A stretch of DNA of 22,529 nt from Candidatus Poribacteria bacterium (GCA_028818995.1 JAPPMR010000470.1:1-22529), one strand, 5' to 3'; positions 7,601 to 15,728 are shown, counted from the first letter of the stretch. Numbers and translations are program-made. Notes: generated from the sequence alone by a model not told the origin.

Positions 7601-8744
7601 CCAGACTATCCATACTTCTCGAACACAGAGCGAGTGTGTCCTGATATATGGGCAAAAACGATCTGGTAAATCTTCAATCTTGCATCATTTAGAATCGGCA
7701 CTAAAAGAAAGATCAGAAAAAGAAAAGTCAAACCAACTACTTATCCTGAACATAGGAAATATATCAGACTTTCTAGGGTATCCAGGATCTGATCCAGAAC
7801 GAGAATTCCTTCACCGCATTTTGAGCATGCTAAAAACTATTATTGATAAACAAGTTAGTAATGGTTCTTCTTCACTGGATTTTCAATTCCCACGTATTGA
7901 GGAGTTTCGTAATTCACCCAATCCAAGGCTGGACTTTATAGAAACATTTGACAAATTCAAACAGTGTATTTCTGAATCAGAAGATTGGCGCAATGTGCGT
8001 CTTGTGCTTCTGATAGATGAGTTCCAGTATATCTATGAACTATTTATTAATGGTAAGATTGATAAATCATTTATGGATAGTTGGAAGGCTTTATTGGAAA
8101 AGAACTATTTCAATGTCGTTTTGGTAGGACAAGATGTAATGCCAAAGTTTAAGGAGCGTTTTCCGAACCAAATGATAATTGCTCGTGACGAACGAATAAC
8201 CTACCTGACAGATCAGTATGCTAAAGAACTTATTGAAAACCCTATTCGCATCGGTGATTGGAAAGAGGGTGAGAGTCGTTACTGTGAGCAATCGGTACAA
8301 AAGATTTTAGATCTCACAGCTGGCAGCCCATTCTATATTCAGATTCTTTGCTATCATCTTGTTAATCACTTGAATTCGGATACTCAAAAATCTAAGTGGG
8401 TAACAGATGCTCACGTAGATTATATCAAAAATGAACTGATACGTAATGGTAAGGAAAACATCGTCCTCAATAAAGAAAGTTTTGACAATCTTATCAGTTC
8501 GGGAGATAAATCCCAAGATGCCCTCCGTGAAGATGATGTGCTAATAGTGCTTACAGAAATTGCAAAAAATAGTGGCAGGACAAATTCTTGTTCCCGTAAT
8601 AGCATTATCAGCGAAAATCTATCAACAACTCAAATTGATACGATTCTGGATGATCTTGTTAAGCGGGAAGTTATTGAACGAGATTCAGGAAACTATCGTA
8701 TTCGGGTTGGGCTTTTCAAAGAGTGGCTTATCGTTAATGGATAA
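4617..8744 (+). CDS. Large TPR / beta-sandwich / STAND-type ATPase (putative conflict-system sensor)
   Basis: 1375 residues from ATG 4617, preceded by AAGGAAG; an in-frame GTG at 4554 lacks such a site. Residues about 80-470 are helical TPR-like repeats (e.g. ENWDEALHYYQESA, FALAELLYQECI, EKYQKAQSLFEQVDKLRPGN). A short (RDLSD)3 linker lies near 468-482. A further alpha-helical region follows, then a beta-sandwich (about 848-962; LKLELSVVSYPHS...). Next comes the STAND-style entry VGSGIV..KMFVGRTEL (FVGR 984-987), Walker A GQKRSGKS (1012-1019), Walker B LVLLIDEF (Asp1134-Glu1135) and TAGSPFYIQILC, which matches the STAND GxP region. The protein ends in a winged-helix-like segment. No enzymatic effector is visible, so it probably senses or scaffolds, using NTP-driven switching. 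The STAND-HEPN gene starts 11 bp downstream. The gene is visibly A/T-rich compared with its neighbours, which suggests horizontal transfer. A defence role is inference. Confidence 0.88.
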   Translation: MSRESNELATPDQIQESISSDTNIEMVDSVGLKERASDKVIEIENRFNTVIHAAIIELEPPIITFSKMVEELPNWENTNIVHRWHPIENQYKNAQKIGELYPKFGRIQRIVEETKDLVKRFPRYFVLKRVLAYFCSISENWDEALHYYQESAIILRKSDDWLGVALSALKLNKEELVVYSLEEYFYRKPTVDKPKVWCVFVKFLEKFNNLPAFCDLCAIEDINDDEIELLLDTAIYLLKRKNRETFAIEIVQKWLADESPRVLLERACQKLDIHPTKSYSKFSKVYDQFLKKYTIVGYPLYHEAKNADQSGNFALAELLYQECIRRNIRRDTSIMDLVSVLVRSERHEAAAKFQKENRPIVKNKQALDNHLVQILWQHAKDYIKSEKYQKAQSLFEQVDKLRPGNITVKRNLAFCLSKQEKYDLAKSILNKIQDTSPDAKTAELLYAIETIKDSGGEFVIDYDDIISRDLSNRDLSDRDLSDFANLFLDRCMLEGTPQGGRRGVKYKGTVEEIERDINTLEGLAKGQGYENPRGRSLYLLSAARVYFDVGNGKNAYPYLCRSFTSMGDDSRNNRNLDTAREWYYEALRAYDRHYTGIRPRILEQDAVYALSRFLLSYLDDDIPVPEHRDESESRLTQQVKSIESTMELVVHDHEEKENVFNAIVYLLGSQFAEDYILKCLHKNQDLRNESLKYLRSKGLDTSDPVRSLEQFTSLWRQLRNINFNEAASVSIDLKLLREKFDLTTAWLENTLERGKNIPPKLFFELDRSRITKLWDTVIKDALDLCKTEQFHNLNHLGNRIDKHCQLLLDEIEKEPTKLSIVDIRPIVEIIQKKVKERLKERSETLKPQLKLELSVVSYPHSNQQINVRIAVENERGRSPAEELELIVDEDQEFYKVTKLDIKLNDSLPGGEQKVLEVPLQLTPDTLDRRAFSLPVRARYRTHTEESVETPIQRFSISLYSEDEFEVIKNHYNVGSGIVKDGKMFVGRTELINNIAQTIHTSRTQSECVLIYGQKRSGKSSILHHLESALKERSEKEKSNQLLILNIGNISDFLGYPGSDPEREFLHRILSMLKTIIDKQVSNGSSSLDFQFPRIEEFRNSPNPRLDFIETFDKFKQCISESEDWRNVRLVLLIDEFQYIYELFINGKIDKSFMDSWKALLEKNYFNVVLVGQDVMPKFKERFPNQMIIARDERITYLTDQYAKELIENPIRIGDWKEGESRYCEQSVQKILDLTAGSPFYIQILCYHLVNHLNSDTQKSKWVTDAHVDYIKNELIRNGKENIVLNKESFDNLISSGDKSQDALREDDVLIVLTEIAKNSGRTNSCSRNSIISENLSTTQIDTILDDLVKREVIERDSGNYRIRVGLFKEWLIVNG
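6018..6062 (+). repeat. Three in-frame copies of a 15-bp tandem repeat (RDLSN/RDLSD/RDLSD)
   Basis: Copies at 6018-6032, 6033-6047 and 6048-6062 follow CGTGATTTAAGTGAT with few changes and encode a charged five-residue repeat between the TPR region and the following helical region. The last two copies differ at one silent base. Such a repeat could change copy number in units of five residues. Confidence 0.85.
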
Positions 8745-8755
8745 AGGGTAAACAC

Positions 8756-10255
8756 ATGGATGATTATGGAAATTCATTTCCACGAGAAAGTTTCATTGGA
8801 CGTGGGAATATTATACAGCACATAGAAGATGGAATTATTAACGTTCAAAATCCGATAAACATGGCAATCATAGGATTGTCTGGAACTGGTAAAACCTTTC
8901 TTGTAAAAAAAATAACGACTTATTATGAAAATAAATTGCACGACAAGAATATTCTTCCTATTCAACTTCAATTCACCGATTTTCGAGAAGAGGAGGTTAT
9001 TGATTTCTTGCAGTTCTTTCGGGTCCTCGTTGACCGATGTGTAACCAAAATGACTGCTTTAAAATGGTTGACACCGGAGATTGAAGCTTCAGCCAATCTT
9101 ATACCCGAAACTATGACGACGGGTCTAGAGATTAAAGACTTTTTCTCAACAGTCAGAAACGCAGGATATAATGTTCTTTTCATTATAGATGGATTTGATA
9201 GGGCGCGCGAGTTTTTTAATGGAACGCATCCTTTTCAATTCTTACGAAGTCTAGCAGAAGAAGATTATGGACTATCCATCCTTCTAACATCTCGTAGAAG
9301 CATTAGAGAGATTGAGGAGTTCGCTGGATCCGATTATCCATATTTATTCAACCTTTTCAGTTCACCTATACGTTTGGGAATGTTTAGTGCGGATGATTTG
9401 GATTCCTACTTCTCTGAATTTTCAAAAACAATACCATCTATTAATCAATACAAGGATCGTATATTGTTCTACTGTGGATCTCACCCTCGTTTGCTGCAAA
9501 TGTTAAGTTTGAAAATTATTGATCAATTTACGAGGGATGTAGAAATTGATGTTGATAAAGGCTTTGACGATCTTAAATTGTCGTTTTCTGACTTCTATAA
9601 TAACATTATCAATTTTCTGCGTGAACAAGGTATGCTTAATAAGTTGCTCCAAATTCTGTTTGGTCCTATCGTCGATGTCAAGAATTATGAGGTAAATGAG
9701 CTTGAAAGTTATGGTTTGATTCAGATACCAGCGAAAGAAAATGTTTATTTTGCTTATTCAGAACATTTTCAGGATTATCTTAGAAGACAGGAATTCACCG
9801 CAGAATTGTGGCCCCTATGGAGTAAAACCGAAAAAGCATTTCGCGAGGTGATTGGAATTACCTTGTCTGAATCCGAGGAGTACGGTGAAAATTGGATTGA
9901 CAATCTGGAGATCCATTTCCGTAATCTGAAGTGTATTTTTGACAATTGCCGTGAATTACAAGAAAAAGAGGAAAAATTTTCTACAGATAGTGCGTCACTT
10001 GATCTGATTAATTTTACCAATCCCTCAGATTTGTTTCAGATTATTTTCGTTAAGAAATTGTGGAATTCTTATTTTGCGTGTATTTTTGGTCAAAACAAAG
10101 GTTATTGGGAGGAACGCAATCAGCACATTACGAAGTGTAGAAATGCTTTAGCTCATAATCGTGAGAATATACTTGATCATAATCAGGTTCATCAACTTGA
10201 AGAATACTGTAATGAAATTCTGGAGGTATATGAGGACTGGTCAAGTAAACGTTAA
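8756..10255 (+). CDS. STAND ATPase with C-terminal HEPN RNase-like domain (putative toxin effector)
   Basis: 499 residues, ATG start; AAAGGG overlapping the previous stop serves as the ribosome binding site. The N-terminus FIGRGNIIQHI is the STAND/AAA_16 entry. Walker A GLSGTGKT lies at residues 40-47 and Walker B VLFIIDGFD has Asp145. The arginine-rich LLTSRRS follows, and the STAND 'GxP' block reads CGSHPRLLQML. The last 140 residues are all-helical (LWPLWSKTEKAFREVIG ... ) and contain KCRNALAHNRE: Arg462-x4-His467, the Rx4H motif of catalytic HEPN RNases, in the RNxxAH form seen in Swt1-like members. HEPN domains of this kind cleave RNA, often host tRNA or mRNA, in abortive responses. Together with the upstream TPR-STAND protein this forms a sensor-effector operon. 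Family calls are solid; RNase activity and partner dependence are inference. Confidence 0.88.
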   Translation: MDDYGNSFPRESFIGRGNIIQHIEDGIINVQNPINMAIIGLSGTGKTFLVKKITTYYENKLHDKNILPIQLQFTDFREEEVIDFLQFFRVLVDRCVTKMTALKWLTPEIEASANLIPETMTTGLEIKDFFSTVRNAGYNVLFIIDGFDRAREFFNGTHPFQFLRSLAEEDYGLSILLTSRRSIREIEEFAGSDYPYLFNLFSSPIRLGMFSADDLDSYFSEFSKTIPSINQYKDRILFYCGSHPRLLQMLSLKIIDQFTRDVEIDVDKGFDDLKLSFSDFYNNIINFLREQGMLNKLLQILFGPIVDVKNYEVNELESYGLIQIPAKENVYFAYSEHFQDYLRRQEFTAELWPLWSKTEKAFREVIGITLSESEEYGENWIDNLEIHFRNLKCIFDNCRELQEKEEKFSTDSASLDLINFTNPSDLFQIIFVKKLWNSYFACIFGQNKGYWEERNQHITKCRNALAHNRENILDHNQVHQLEEYCNEILEVYEDWSSKR

Positions 10256-10293
10256 CTACATGAACGATAAGTATTAAATATATTAACGTTTTT
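10247..10293 (+). terminator. Probable terminator of the STAND operon
   Basis: AAACGTTAA (10247-10255, including the stop codon) is exactly complementary to TTAACGTTT (10283-10291), which runs into a stretch of T. The 27-nt loop is long and the stem A/T-rich, so termination strength is uncertain. The remaining 10294-10481 stretch is A/T-rich with no gene, RNA or clear site that I can support. Confidence 0.4.
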
Positions 10294-10481
10294 AAATTTC
10301 GTATACTTCCTAACAATTCATTTTATCCTACCATCATTATGAAAATTTCATAACAGCACCCATTCCAATCCCTAATACAGGGAATTAACAGCGTACAACT
10401 TTCGATATGTAAAATTCTGATTAAACTCTACATATGCAGCAGATAGTAAAACACACTAAAATTACCCCACAAGGCAAAACC

Positions 10482-11426
10482 ATGTCACAAAAAACTGCAT
10501 TTGTATATCATCCAGACTACCTTAACCACGACACAGGTCCCGAACACCCAGAACGACCTGATCGTCTCAGAGCCAGCCTCGCAGCACTTCAACAAAGCGA
10601 TGTGTGGGAGCAGCTGCACCGCATTGACCCGACACCCGCGACCGTTGAGCAGATCGCTTATGCACATAACCCCGGTTATAGTGCACATATCCGTCAATAC
10701 TGTGAGTCGGAAGTTCCGCTGACCTATGACACACCTGTTGGACATGAATCATACCATATTGCCCTGCTTTCAACAGGTGGGGTGTTGTGTGCAGCAGAGG
10801 CAGTGGTAACAGAGAAAGTGAAAAATGCTTTTGCCATGGTGCGTCCGCCAGGACATCACGCGACACCTGGGCAAAGTATGGGGTTTTGCCTGTTCAACAA
10901 CATCGCCGTTACAGCTCGTTATCTGCAACGAGAACACGGTGTAGGAAAGGTGGCAATTGTGGATTGGGATGTCCATCACGGAAACGGCACACAAGACATC
11001 TTCTATGAAGACAAATCGGTTTTCTTCTTTTCTATCCACCAATCCCCGCTCTATCCTGGCACCGGTTCAAGATATGAACAGGGCAGCGGGGATGCAAAAG
11101 GCACCACGCTAAACGTGCCGATGCCACCCGGAAGTGGCGACAGTGAATACACGACTGTCTTTGAGGATGTTCTCCTCCCTGCATTACAAGGCTTTTCACC
11201 TGAGTTTATCCTGATATCTGCAGGATTTGATGCACACTATCTTGATCCACTCGCCCACATTGACTTAACCGCAGAGGGATTTGCGAAGTTAACCGATCTG
11301 GTTTTGGATGTTGCAGAGGAGGTTGCATCGGGTAACGTCGTTTCCGCATTGGAGGGTGGGTATAGTTTAGAAGGTATCTCTGAATCTGTTGTGGCGCATG
11401 TGGAACGTTTGAACAGCAACTTATAG
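10482..11426 (+). CDS. Histone deacetylase family (acetoin utilisation / acetylpolyamine amidohydrolase type) protein
   Basis: 314 residues from ATG 10482, which yields the usual family start SQKTAFVYHPDYLNHDTG with an AAGG about 8 nt upstream. An in-frame ATG at 10434 would add 16 residues without a visible ribosome binding site. All hallmarks of the zinc-dependent class are present: HPERPDRL, the catalytic His pair in RPPGHHA, GFCLFNN, the zinc ligands in DWDVHHGNGTQ and SAGFDAHYLDPL, and the transition-state Tyr in EGGY. Bacterial members deacetylate acetylated lysines, polyamines or small amides in the cytoplasm. The gene stands alone on the plus strand and ends 9 bp from the convergent lipoprotein gene. 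Its proximity to the STAND operon may be coincidental, since its composition resembles the core genes. Confidence 0.94.
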   Translation: MSQKTAFVYHPDYLNHDTGPEHPERPDRLRASLAALQQSDVWEQLHRIDPTPATVEQIAYAHNPGYSAHIRQYCESEVPLTYDTPVGHESYHIALLSTGGVLCAAEAVVTEKVKNAFAMVRPPGHHATPGQSMGFCLFNNIAVTARYLQREHGVGKVAIVDWDVHHGNGTQDIFYEDKSVFFFSIHQSPLYPGTGSRYEQGSGDAKGTTLNVPMPPGSGDSEYTTVFEDVLLPALQGFSPEFILISAGFDAHYLDPLAHIDLTAEGFAKLTDLVLDVAEEVASGNVVSALEGGYSLEGISESVVAHVERLNSNL

Positions 11427-11435
11427 TATCGCCAT

Positions 11436-12566
11436 CTACTCAACATCCTTCACACAACGGAATCCAAGCGCACCAATCCCCGCATAAGCAGGACTATCCC
11501 CATAACGATTTGCAGCGCGTAACCACTCAGGATTACCGTTCCATCCGCTACCACGCAGGACACGATCAGTTACAACGTTCTCAAAATCGTTTACAATTTC
11601 CGGAATGTTATCAGCACCAGCGACAGGATTTCGCTTTGGAGAGTTTGCATAGAAATCACTCTGGTAGGCATCAAGACACCATTCCCACACATTCCCCGCC
11701 ATGTCGTATACGCCGTAGTCATTCGGTAGGTATTTTCCAACAGGTGTCGTGTGTCCGATATTTTTACCGTAGTTGGCTCTTGTCCCGTTAATGTTATTGC
11801 CCCACGGATATTTTTTCCCTTTTAGCCCACCGCGTGCTGCCTTCTCCCATTCCGCTTCTGTCGGCAGACGTTTATCTACCCATTCCGCGTAAGCCATCGC
11901 TGCATACCAACTGACGTAACGGACCGGATGATCACCCTCTTCGTCAGGGTAATTATTTCCATTCCAATCGTGTAGGTAATTACCATTTTGGAATTTTCCA
12001 TCGATTCGTTTTTTCTGCCACTCAGGGTTTGCGAGAACAAAGTCCTTAAATTCCGCATTGGTTACCTCGTTAGCGTCAATATAAAAAGCATCAACATAAA
12101 CGGTATGCTCGGGTTGTTCATCGTTATCAGCGTCACCGTCTTCGCTTCCCATCTGAAATTCACCTTCAGGTATCAACACCATTCCGTCAGGAGTAATGGG
12201 TTCAGGAATTTGCTCAGGCTCAGCATCAGGAGGCTCGGAGGTTCCTACGGTGTATGTTAAGTTGCGGGTGCCACCATCCCATGTAAGTTTTAAGGTAAAT
12301 TGTCCTTGCGGGAACGGTCCTGTGATTGTGCCCGTTGTGCCAGATGCTGTGACGGCACCTAAATTCACCGTTACATTGCCAGGTTCTTTGTCAAAGGTCA
12401 CAGTAATAGTGCTATTTACTTCAATTATGCTACCGGGTGTTGGGTTTGCGCGCAGCAACTGGGCGACTTCAACGTCATCATCTTCTGCACGTTCGCTACA
12501 ACCAACCATATAAACAGCGAGTATTCCCACAATGATAATCCCTAACACTTTAAATGCGATTTTCAC
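11436..12566 (-). CDS. Ig-like / SUMF1-fold lipoprotein (formylglycine-generating-enzyme-like, catalytic Cys absent)
   Basis: 376 residues from a GTG at 12566 preceded by AGGAGA; a longer in-frame extension to 12677 would overlap menG and lacks lipoprotein logic. A signal peptide (KIAFKVLGIIIVGILAVYMVGC) gives a lipobox with Cys23 and Ser at +2, so export and lipid anchoring are expected. Residues about 38-115 form an Ig-like beta domain (RANPTPGSII...TVTFDKEPGNVTV). Residues about 135-376 are the SUMF1/FGE fold: GMVLIPEGEFQMGS, RLPTEAEWEKAARGG, GNVWEWC, RVLRGSGW and LGFRC. In true FGE, two catalytic cysteines lie just after the RGGS-like block; here that stretch reads RGSGWNGNPEWLRAANRY without Cys. 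It is therefore probably a surface binding or structural protein rather than a sulfatase activator. Its gene is last in the minus-strand block, after menG. Confidence 0.9.
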   Translation of the reverse strand: MKIAFKVLGIIIVGILAVYMVGCSERAEDDDVEVAQLLRANPTPGSIIEVNSTITVTFDKEPGNVTVNLGAVTASGTTGTITGPFPQGQFTLKLTWDGGTRNLTYTVGTSEPPDAEPEQIPEPITPDGMVLIPEGEFQMGSEDGDADNDEQPEHTVYVDAFYIDANEVTNAEFKDFVLANPEWQKKRIDGKFQNGNYLHDWNGNNYPDEEGDHPVRYVSWYAAMAYAEWVDKRLPTEAEWEKAARGGLKGKKYPWGNNINGTRANYGKNIGHTTPVGKYLPNDYGVYDMAGNVWEWCLDAYQSDFYANSPKRNPVAGADNIPEIVNDFENVVTDRVLRGSGWNGNPEWLRAANRYGDSPAYAGIGALGFRCVKDVE

Positions 12567-12601
12567 AGTTTTTCTCCTATAATCTAAATATCCAAACAAA
12601 T

Positions 12602-13303
12602 CTATGCTTTTATACCAACATGAATTGCCACGATACCCAAAGTTTTCCGAAAATACTGCACATCTGTTAGTCCACACTGTTCCATAACTGCTTTCAATGC
12701 ATCACAATTTGGGAACTGCATGACTGAGCGGGGAAGATAGCCATAAGCATCGTCTTTGCTGCGCGAGATGCAATTGCCGATGAAAGGTAAAATCTTTGTG
12801 AAATAGAAATAGTAGAGGCTACGAAATATCGGATTGACAGGTTGCGTAAACTCCAAGATGGCAATTCTACCACCTGGAACAGCGACTCTTGTCATTTCAC
12901 GGATTCCCAATTCAAGATCAGTAACATTTCGGATGCCAAAACCGACAGAGACAATATCAAAAGTATTGTCCGAAAATGGGAGGGTAAGAGTATCCGCTTC
13001 AATCGGAACAAAGGCATGCGTGCGTTCTTGTCGTTCCACTTTTTGCTTACCAACAACCAACATCTCAAAGCAGAAATCTGAACCGATCACAGAACCGCTT
13101 GTGTCAATTTTGTCGGCATACGCCAAAGCGAGTTCTCCTGTGCCTGTGCAAACATCAAGCACCTTGCTTGTTGGGGTTACACGACTTGCTTTGACTGTCT
13201 CTCGCCGCCATACCCTATCAAATCGGAGGCTTAACAACGAATTAAGAAAATCGTAGTGGCGTGCAATAGCTGAAAACAAGTTCTTTATACGTTGTGCCTG
13301 CAT
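12602..13303 (-). CDS. menG: Demethylmenaquinone / ubiquinone C-methyltransferase (MenG/UbiE)
   Basis: 233 residues, the normal family length. IARHYDFLNSLLSLRFDRVWRRE is the UbiE N-terminal signature. The SAM-binding loop VLDVCTGTGELAL (about 47-59) follows, then ADTLTLPFSDNTFDIVSVGFGIRN and FTQPVNPIFRSLYYFYFTKILPFIG, both diagnostic blocks of the family. The enzyme methylates the demethylmenaquinone (or demethoxyubiquinone) ring in the last steps of respiratory quinone synthesis, at the membrane. No clear Shine-Dalgarno precedes the ATG. The gene starts 28 bp after the pheT stop, so it is probably read through from the pheST transcript. Whether the quinone here is MK or UQ cannot be told; menaquinone is the likelier in a non-proteobacterium. 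Confidence 0.93.
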   Translation of the reverse strand: MQAQRIKNLFSAIARHYDFLNSLLSLRFDRVWRRETVKASRVTPTSKVLDVCTGTGELALAYADKIDTSGSVIGSDFCFEMLVVGKQKVERQERTHAFVPIEADTLTLPFSDNTFDIVSVGFGIRNVTDLELGIREMTRVAVPGGRIAILEFTQPVNPIFRSLYYFYFTKILPFIGNCISRSKDDAYGYLPRSVMQFPNCDALKAVMEQCGLTDVQYFRKTLGIVAIHVGIKA

Positions 13304-13331
13304 AACGGTTTTGTCCGAGTCTTCTAATGGG

Positions 13332-15728
13332 TTACATTCTTAACTCTGCGCCAAGTTCTTCATTCAACCGTTTAACAACCTTGTCGTGCAGTTCGTTAAC
13401 TGTCTTATCTGTCAAGGTTTCGGTTGCAGAATGATATGTGATCGTGTAGGCAAGACTCTTTTTACCTTCCGGTACTTGATCTCCGACATATACATCAAAC
13501 AGTCGTACCGATTCAACCAATTCTCCCCCAGTGGAATAAATAATGTTTATCGGTACATCCGACTGCATATCTTCATCTACAACGATAGCAAGGTCGCGCA
13601 GGACGCTGGGATAGATAGGTATCGGTTCAAAACGTTTGGAAAAATCAGCTGCGTCCGCTAATGCCTCCAGATCAAGTTCAAAAAGATATGCTTTATAAGG
13701 TAGCTCATAATTTTCCAGCACTGTCGGATGTGCTTCTCCAAGAATACCGATGCGTTTTCCTTCTAACAACACCTCAGCATTACGCCCCGGGTGGAAGGTT
13801 GGGTCGTCTGTTTTCTTGAACGTATAATCGGTAGTCCCACAGATGTCAAGCACACCTTCAACAGTCCCTTTAATATCAAAGAAGTCTGGAGAACGATGGG
13901 GATTACCGTAAACACCTTCGCCAATTTCTCCTGCGAGAATACCAGCAACACGAGCCGGTTCCTCTGCTTGGATGAACACTGTGGACATCTCAAAGAGTGC
14001 GATATTATCTATCTGATGATTGTGGTTGTGTTGTGCATTATCAAGCAAACTCGGCAGCAACGTTGTGCGTAGAATTGACATCTCTGGACTCAACGGGTTT
14101 TTCAGTTGTAGTGCTTGGCGAAGTGGATTGTCTGCTGCTAATCCTATCTTGTCAAAGCAGTTTGGGTGGCTGAAACTATAGTTTACTGTCTCCATCATGC
14201 CAGAGCCAAGTAGAAAATGCTTTATACGTTTACGCACCTCTACTGATATGTTTGGCGGGGGGATAGGGATGTCACCCTTTGGTAATGCTGTTGGAATGTT
14301 ATCATAACCGTAGACACGTGCAATCTCTTCTATCAAATCTATTTCGCGTGCAATATCCCCGCGGAATGATGGCACGGTGATTTGATACATATTTTCTCCT
14401 GATTGTGATGCTTCTATGCCAAATCCCAATCGACTTAAAATCTGGACTATTTTATCTGCTTCAAGTTCGGTTCCCAATATGAAATTAACGCGTTCGGCAC
14501 GTAGTTGAATTTGCTGCGGTTCACGTTGTCCGGGATAAACATCAATAATGCCTCCACAGATAGTGCCGCCTGCTAATTCCGCGATCAGTTGCGCTGCGCG
14601 GTCGAGCGCAGGAATCACAGCCTCCGGATCCGCGCCACGTTCAAATCTGTAGGAAGCCTCCGTATTTATTCCCAGCTTTTTCGCAGTTGCACGAACGCTT
14701 GACGGTTGGAAATTGGCGCTTTCCAGCAGCACGTCACATGTTGTTTCGGTGATTTCAGAGTCATAGCCACCCATAATTCCAGCAAGTGCCACAGGCTTTT
14801 CGGCATCTGCGATAACTAACATATCGGGAGTAAGTTTGCGTTCCTCTTCATCAAGTGTTGTGATCTGTTCTCCTTCTGCTGCACGACGCACGACAATACG
14901 ATTTTCAGCAAGTTTGTGATAATCAAAGGCGTGCAGCGGTTGTCCACATTCCATCAAAACAAAGTTTGTAATATCTACTATATTATTGATAACACCGACC
15001 CCGATAGATTCAAGCCGCTGTTTTAACCACGCCGGAGATTCACCGATTTTAACACCACGGATAACACGCGCTGCATAACGGGGACACAGGTCGGGAGCGT
15101 CAATCGTTACAGATGTAAGTTCGTTTATATCTGCCTCACCTTCTTGTAGATCAACTTGTGGGAGTTTTAAGTCGTTACCTGTTTCAGCGCGAATTTCACG
15201 GGCAACGCCTATCATACTGAGACAATCTGGACGGTTTGGTGTTATCTCCAACTCAAATACCGTATCGTCTAATCCTAATGCTTCGGTGAGTGGTGAACCT
15301 ATGGATAGATCAGAAGATAATTCCATAAGTCCCGCAGCTTCATCAGAGATGCCTAATTCTTTCTCTGAGCAGAGCATGCCATGCGATTCTTCGCCGCGTA
15401 GTTTAGCGCGCTTGATTGTAATACCGGTTGACAATTCTGTGCCGACGGTTGCGACAGGCGCGAACATGTCTTCATAAACATTCGGGGCACCACAAACAAT
15501 TTGAAGTGTGTCTGTCTCACCAATATCTACCTGACACAGCACAAGTTTATCTGCATTCGGATGTGGTTTGATGGAAGTTACTTTACCGACAACTACGCCT
15601 TCCAATGCCGCGCCGAGTTGTTTGACAGATTCAACTTCAATGCCTAACATCGTTAATCTATCAGCGAGTTCGTCTGGGGAAAAATCAAAATTGATGTAGG
15701 TTTTTAGCCAATTTTGGGTTACGTTCAT
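13332..15728 (-). CDS. pheT: Phenylalanine-tRNA ligase beta subunit
   Basis: 798 residues, full length for bacterial PheT. Domains in order: N-terminal tRNA-binding OB fold (VVGKVTSIKPHPNADKLVLCQVD, about 40-150), B3/B4 editing domain (about 205-400, with FVLMECGQPLHAFD and ESANFQPSSVRATAKKLG), B5 (about 405-475), a class II-like inactive core (YSFSHPNCFDKIG...) and a C-terminal ferredoxin-fold anticodon-binding domain (YPSVLRDLAIVVDED... to the end). With PheS it forms the alpha2-beta2 enzyme that charges tRNA-Phe and clears mischarged Tyr-tRNA-Phe. AAGGA precedes the ATG. It lies 58 bp after pheS, the gap holding a dispersed hairpin repeat, and should be under the same T-box control. Confidence 0.98.
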   Translation of the reverse strand: MNVTQNWLKTYINFDFSPDELADRLTMLGIEVESVKQLGAALEGVVVGKVTSIKPHPNADKLVLCQVDIGETDTLQIVCGAPNVYEDMFAPVATVGTELSTGITIKRAKLRGEESHGMLCSEKELGISDEAAGLMELSSDLSIGSPLTEALGLDDTVFELEITPNRPDCLSMIGVAREIRAETGNDLKLPQVDLQEGEADINELTSVTIDAPDLCPRYAARVIRGVKIGESPAWLKQRLESIGVGVINNIVDITNFVLMECGQPLHAFDYHKLAENRIVVRRAAEGEQITTLDEEERKLTPDMLVIADAEKPVALAGIMGGYDSEITETTCDVLLESANFQPSSVRATAKKLGINTEASYRFERGADPEAVIPALDRAAQLIAELAGGTICGGIIDVYPGQREPQQIQLRAERVNFILGTELEADKIVQILSRLGFGIEASQSGENMYQITVPSFRGDIAREIDLIEEIARVYGYDNIPTALPKGDIPIPPPNISVEVRKRIKHFLLGSGMMETVNYSFSHPNCFDKIGLAADNPLRQALQLKNPLSPEMSILRTTLLPSLLDNAQHNHNHQIDNIALFEMSTVFIQAEEPARVAGILAGEIGEGVYGNPHRSPDFFDIKGTVEGVLDICGTTDYTFKKTDDPTFHPGRNAEVLLEGKRIGILGEAHPTVLENYELPYKAYLFELDLEALADAADFSKRFEPIPIYPSVLRDLAIVVDEDMQSDVPINIIYSTGGELVESVRLFDVYVGDQVPEGKKSLAYTITYHSATETLTDKTVNELHDKVVKRLNEELGAELRM

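Noticed and set aside
10434..10481. ATG 10434 as start of the deacetylase-family gene
   Set aside because: No ribosome binding site, and the added 16 residues lie before the usual family N-terminus; kept only as an alternative.
10294..10481. RNA gene or tRNA in the A/T-rich gap before the deacetylase gene
   Set aside because: No cloverleaf, conserved tRNA arm or stable structure could be drawn; no tRNA or rRNA was seen anywhere in the window.
12567..12677. Longer N-terminus for the SUMF1-fold lipoprotein
   Set aside because: It would overlap menG and place the signal peptide internally; GTG 12566 has AGGAGA upstream and gives a clean lipoprotein signal.
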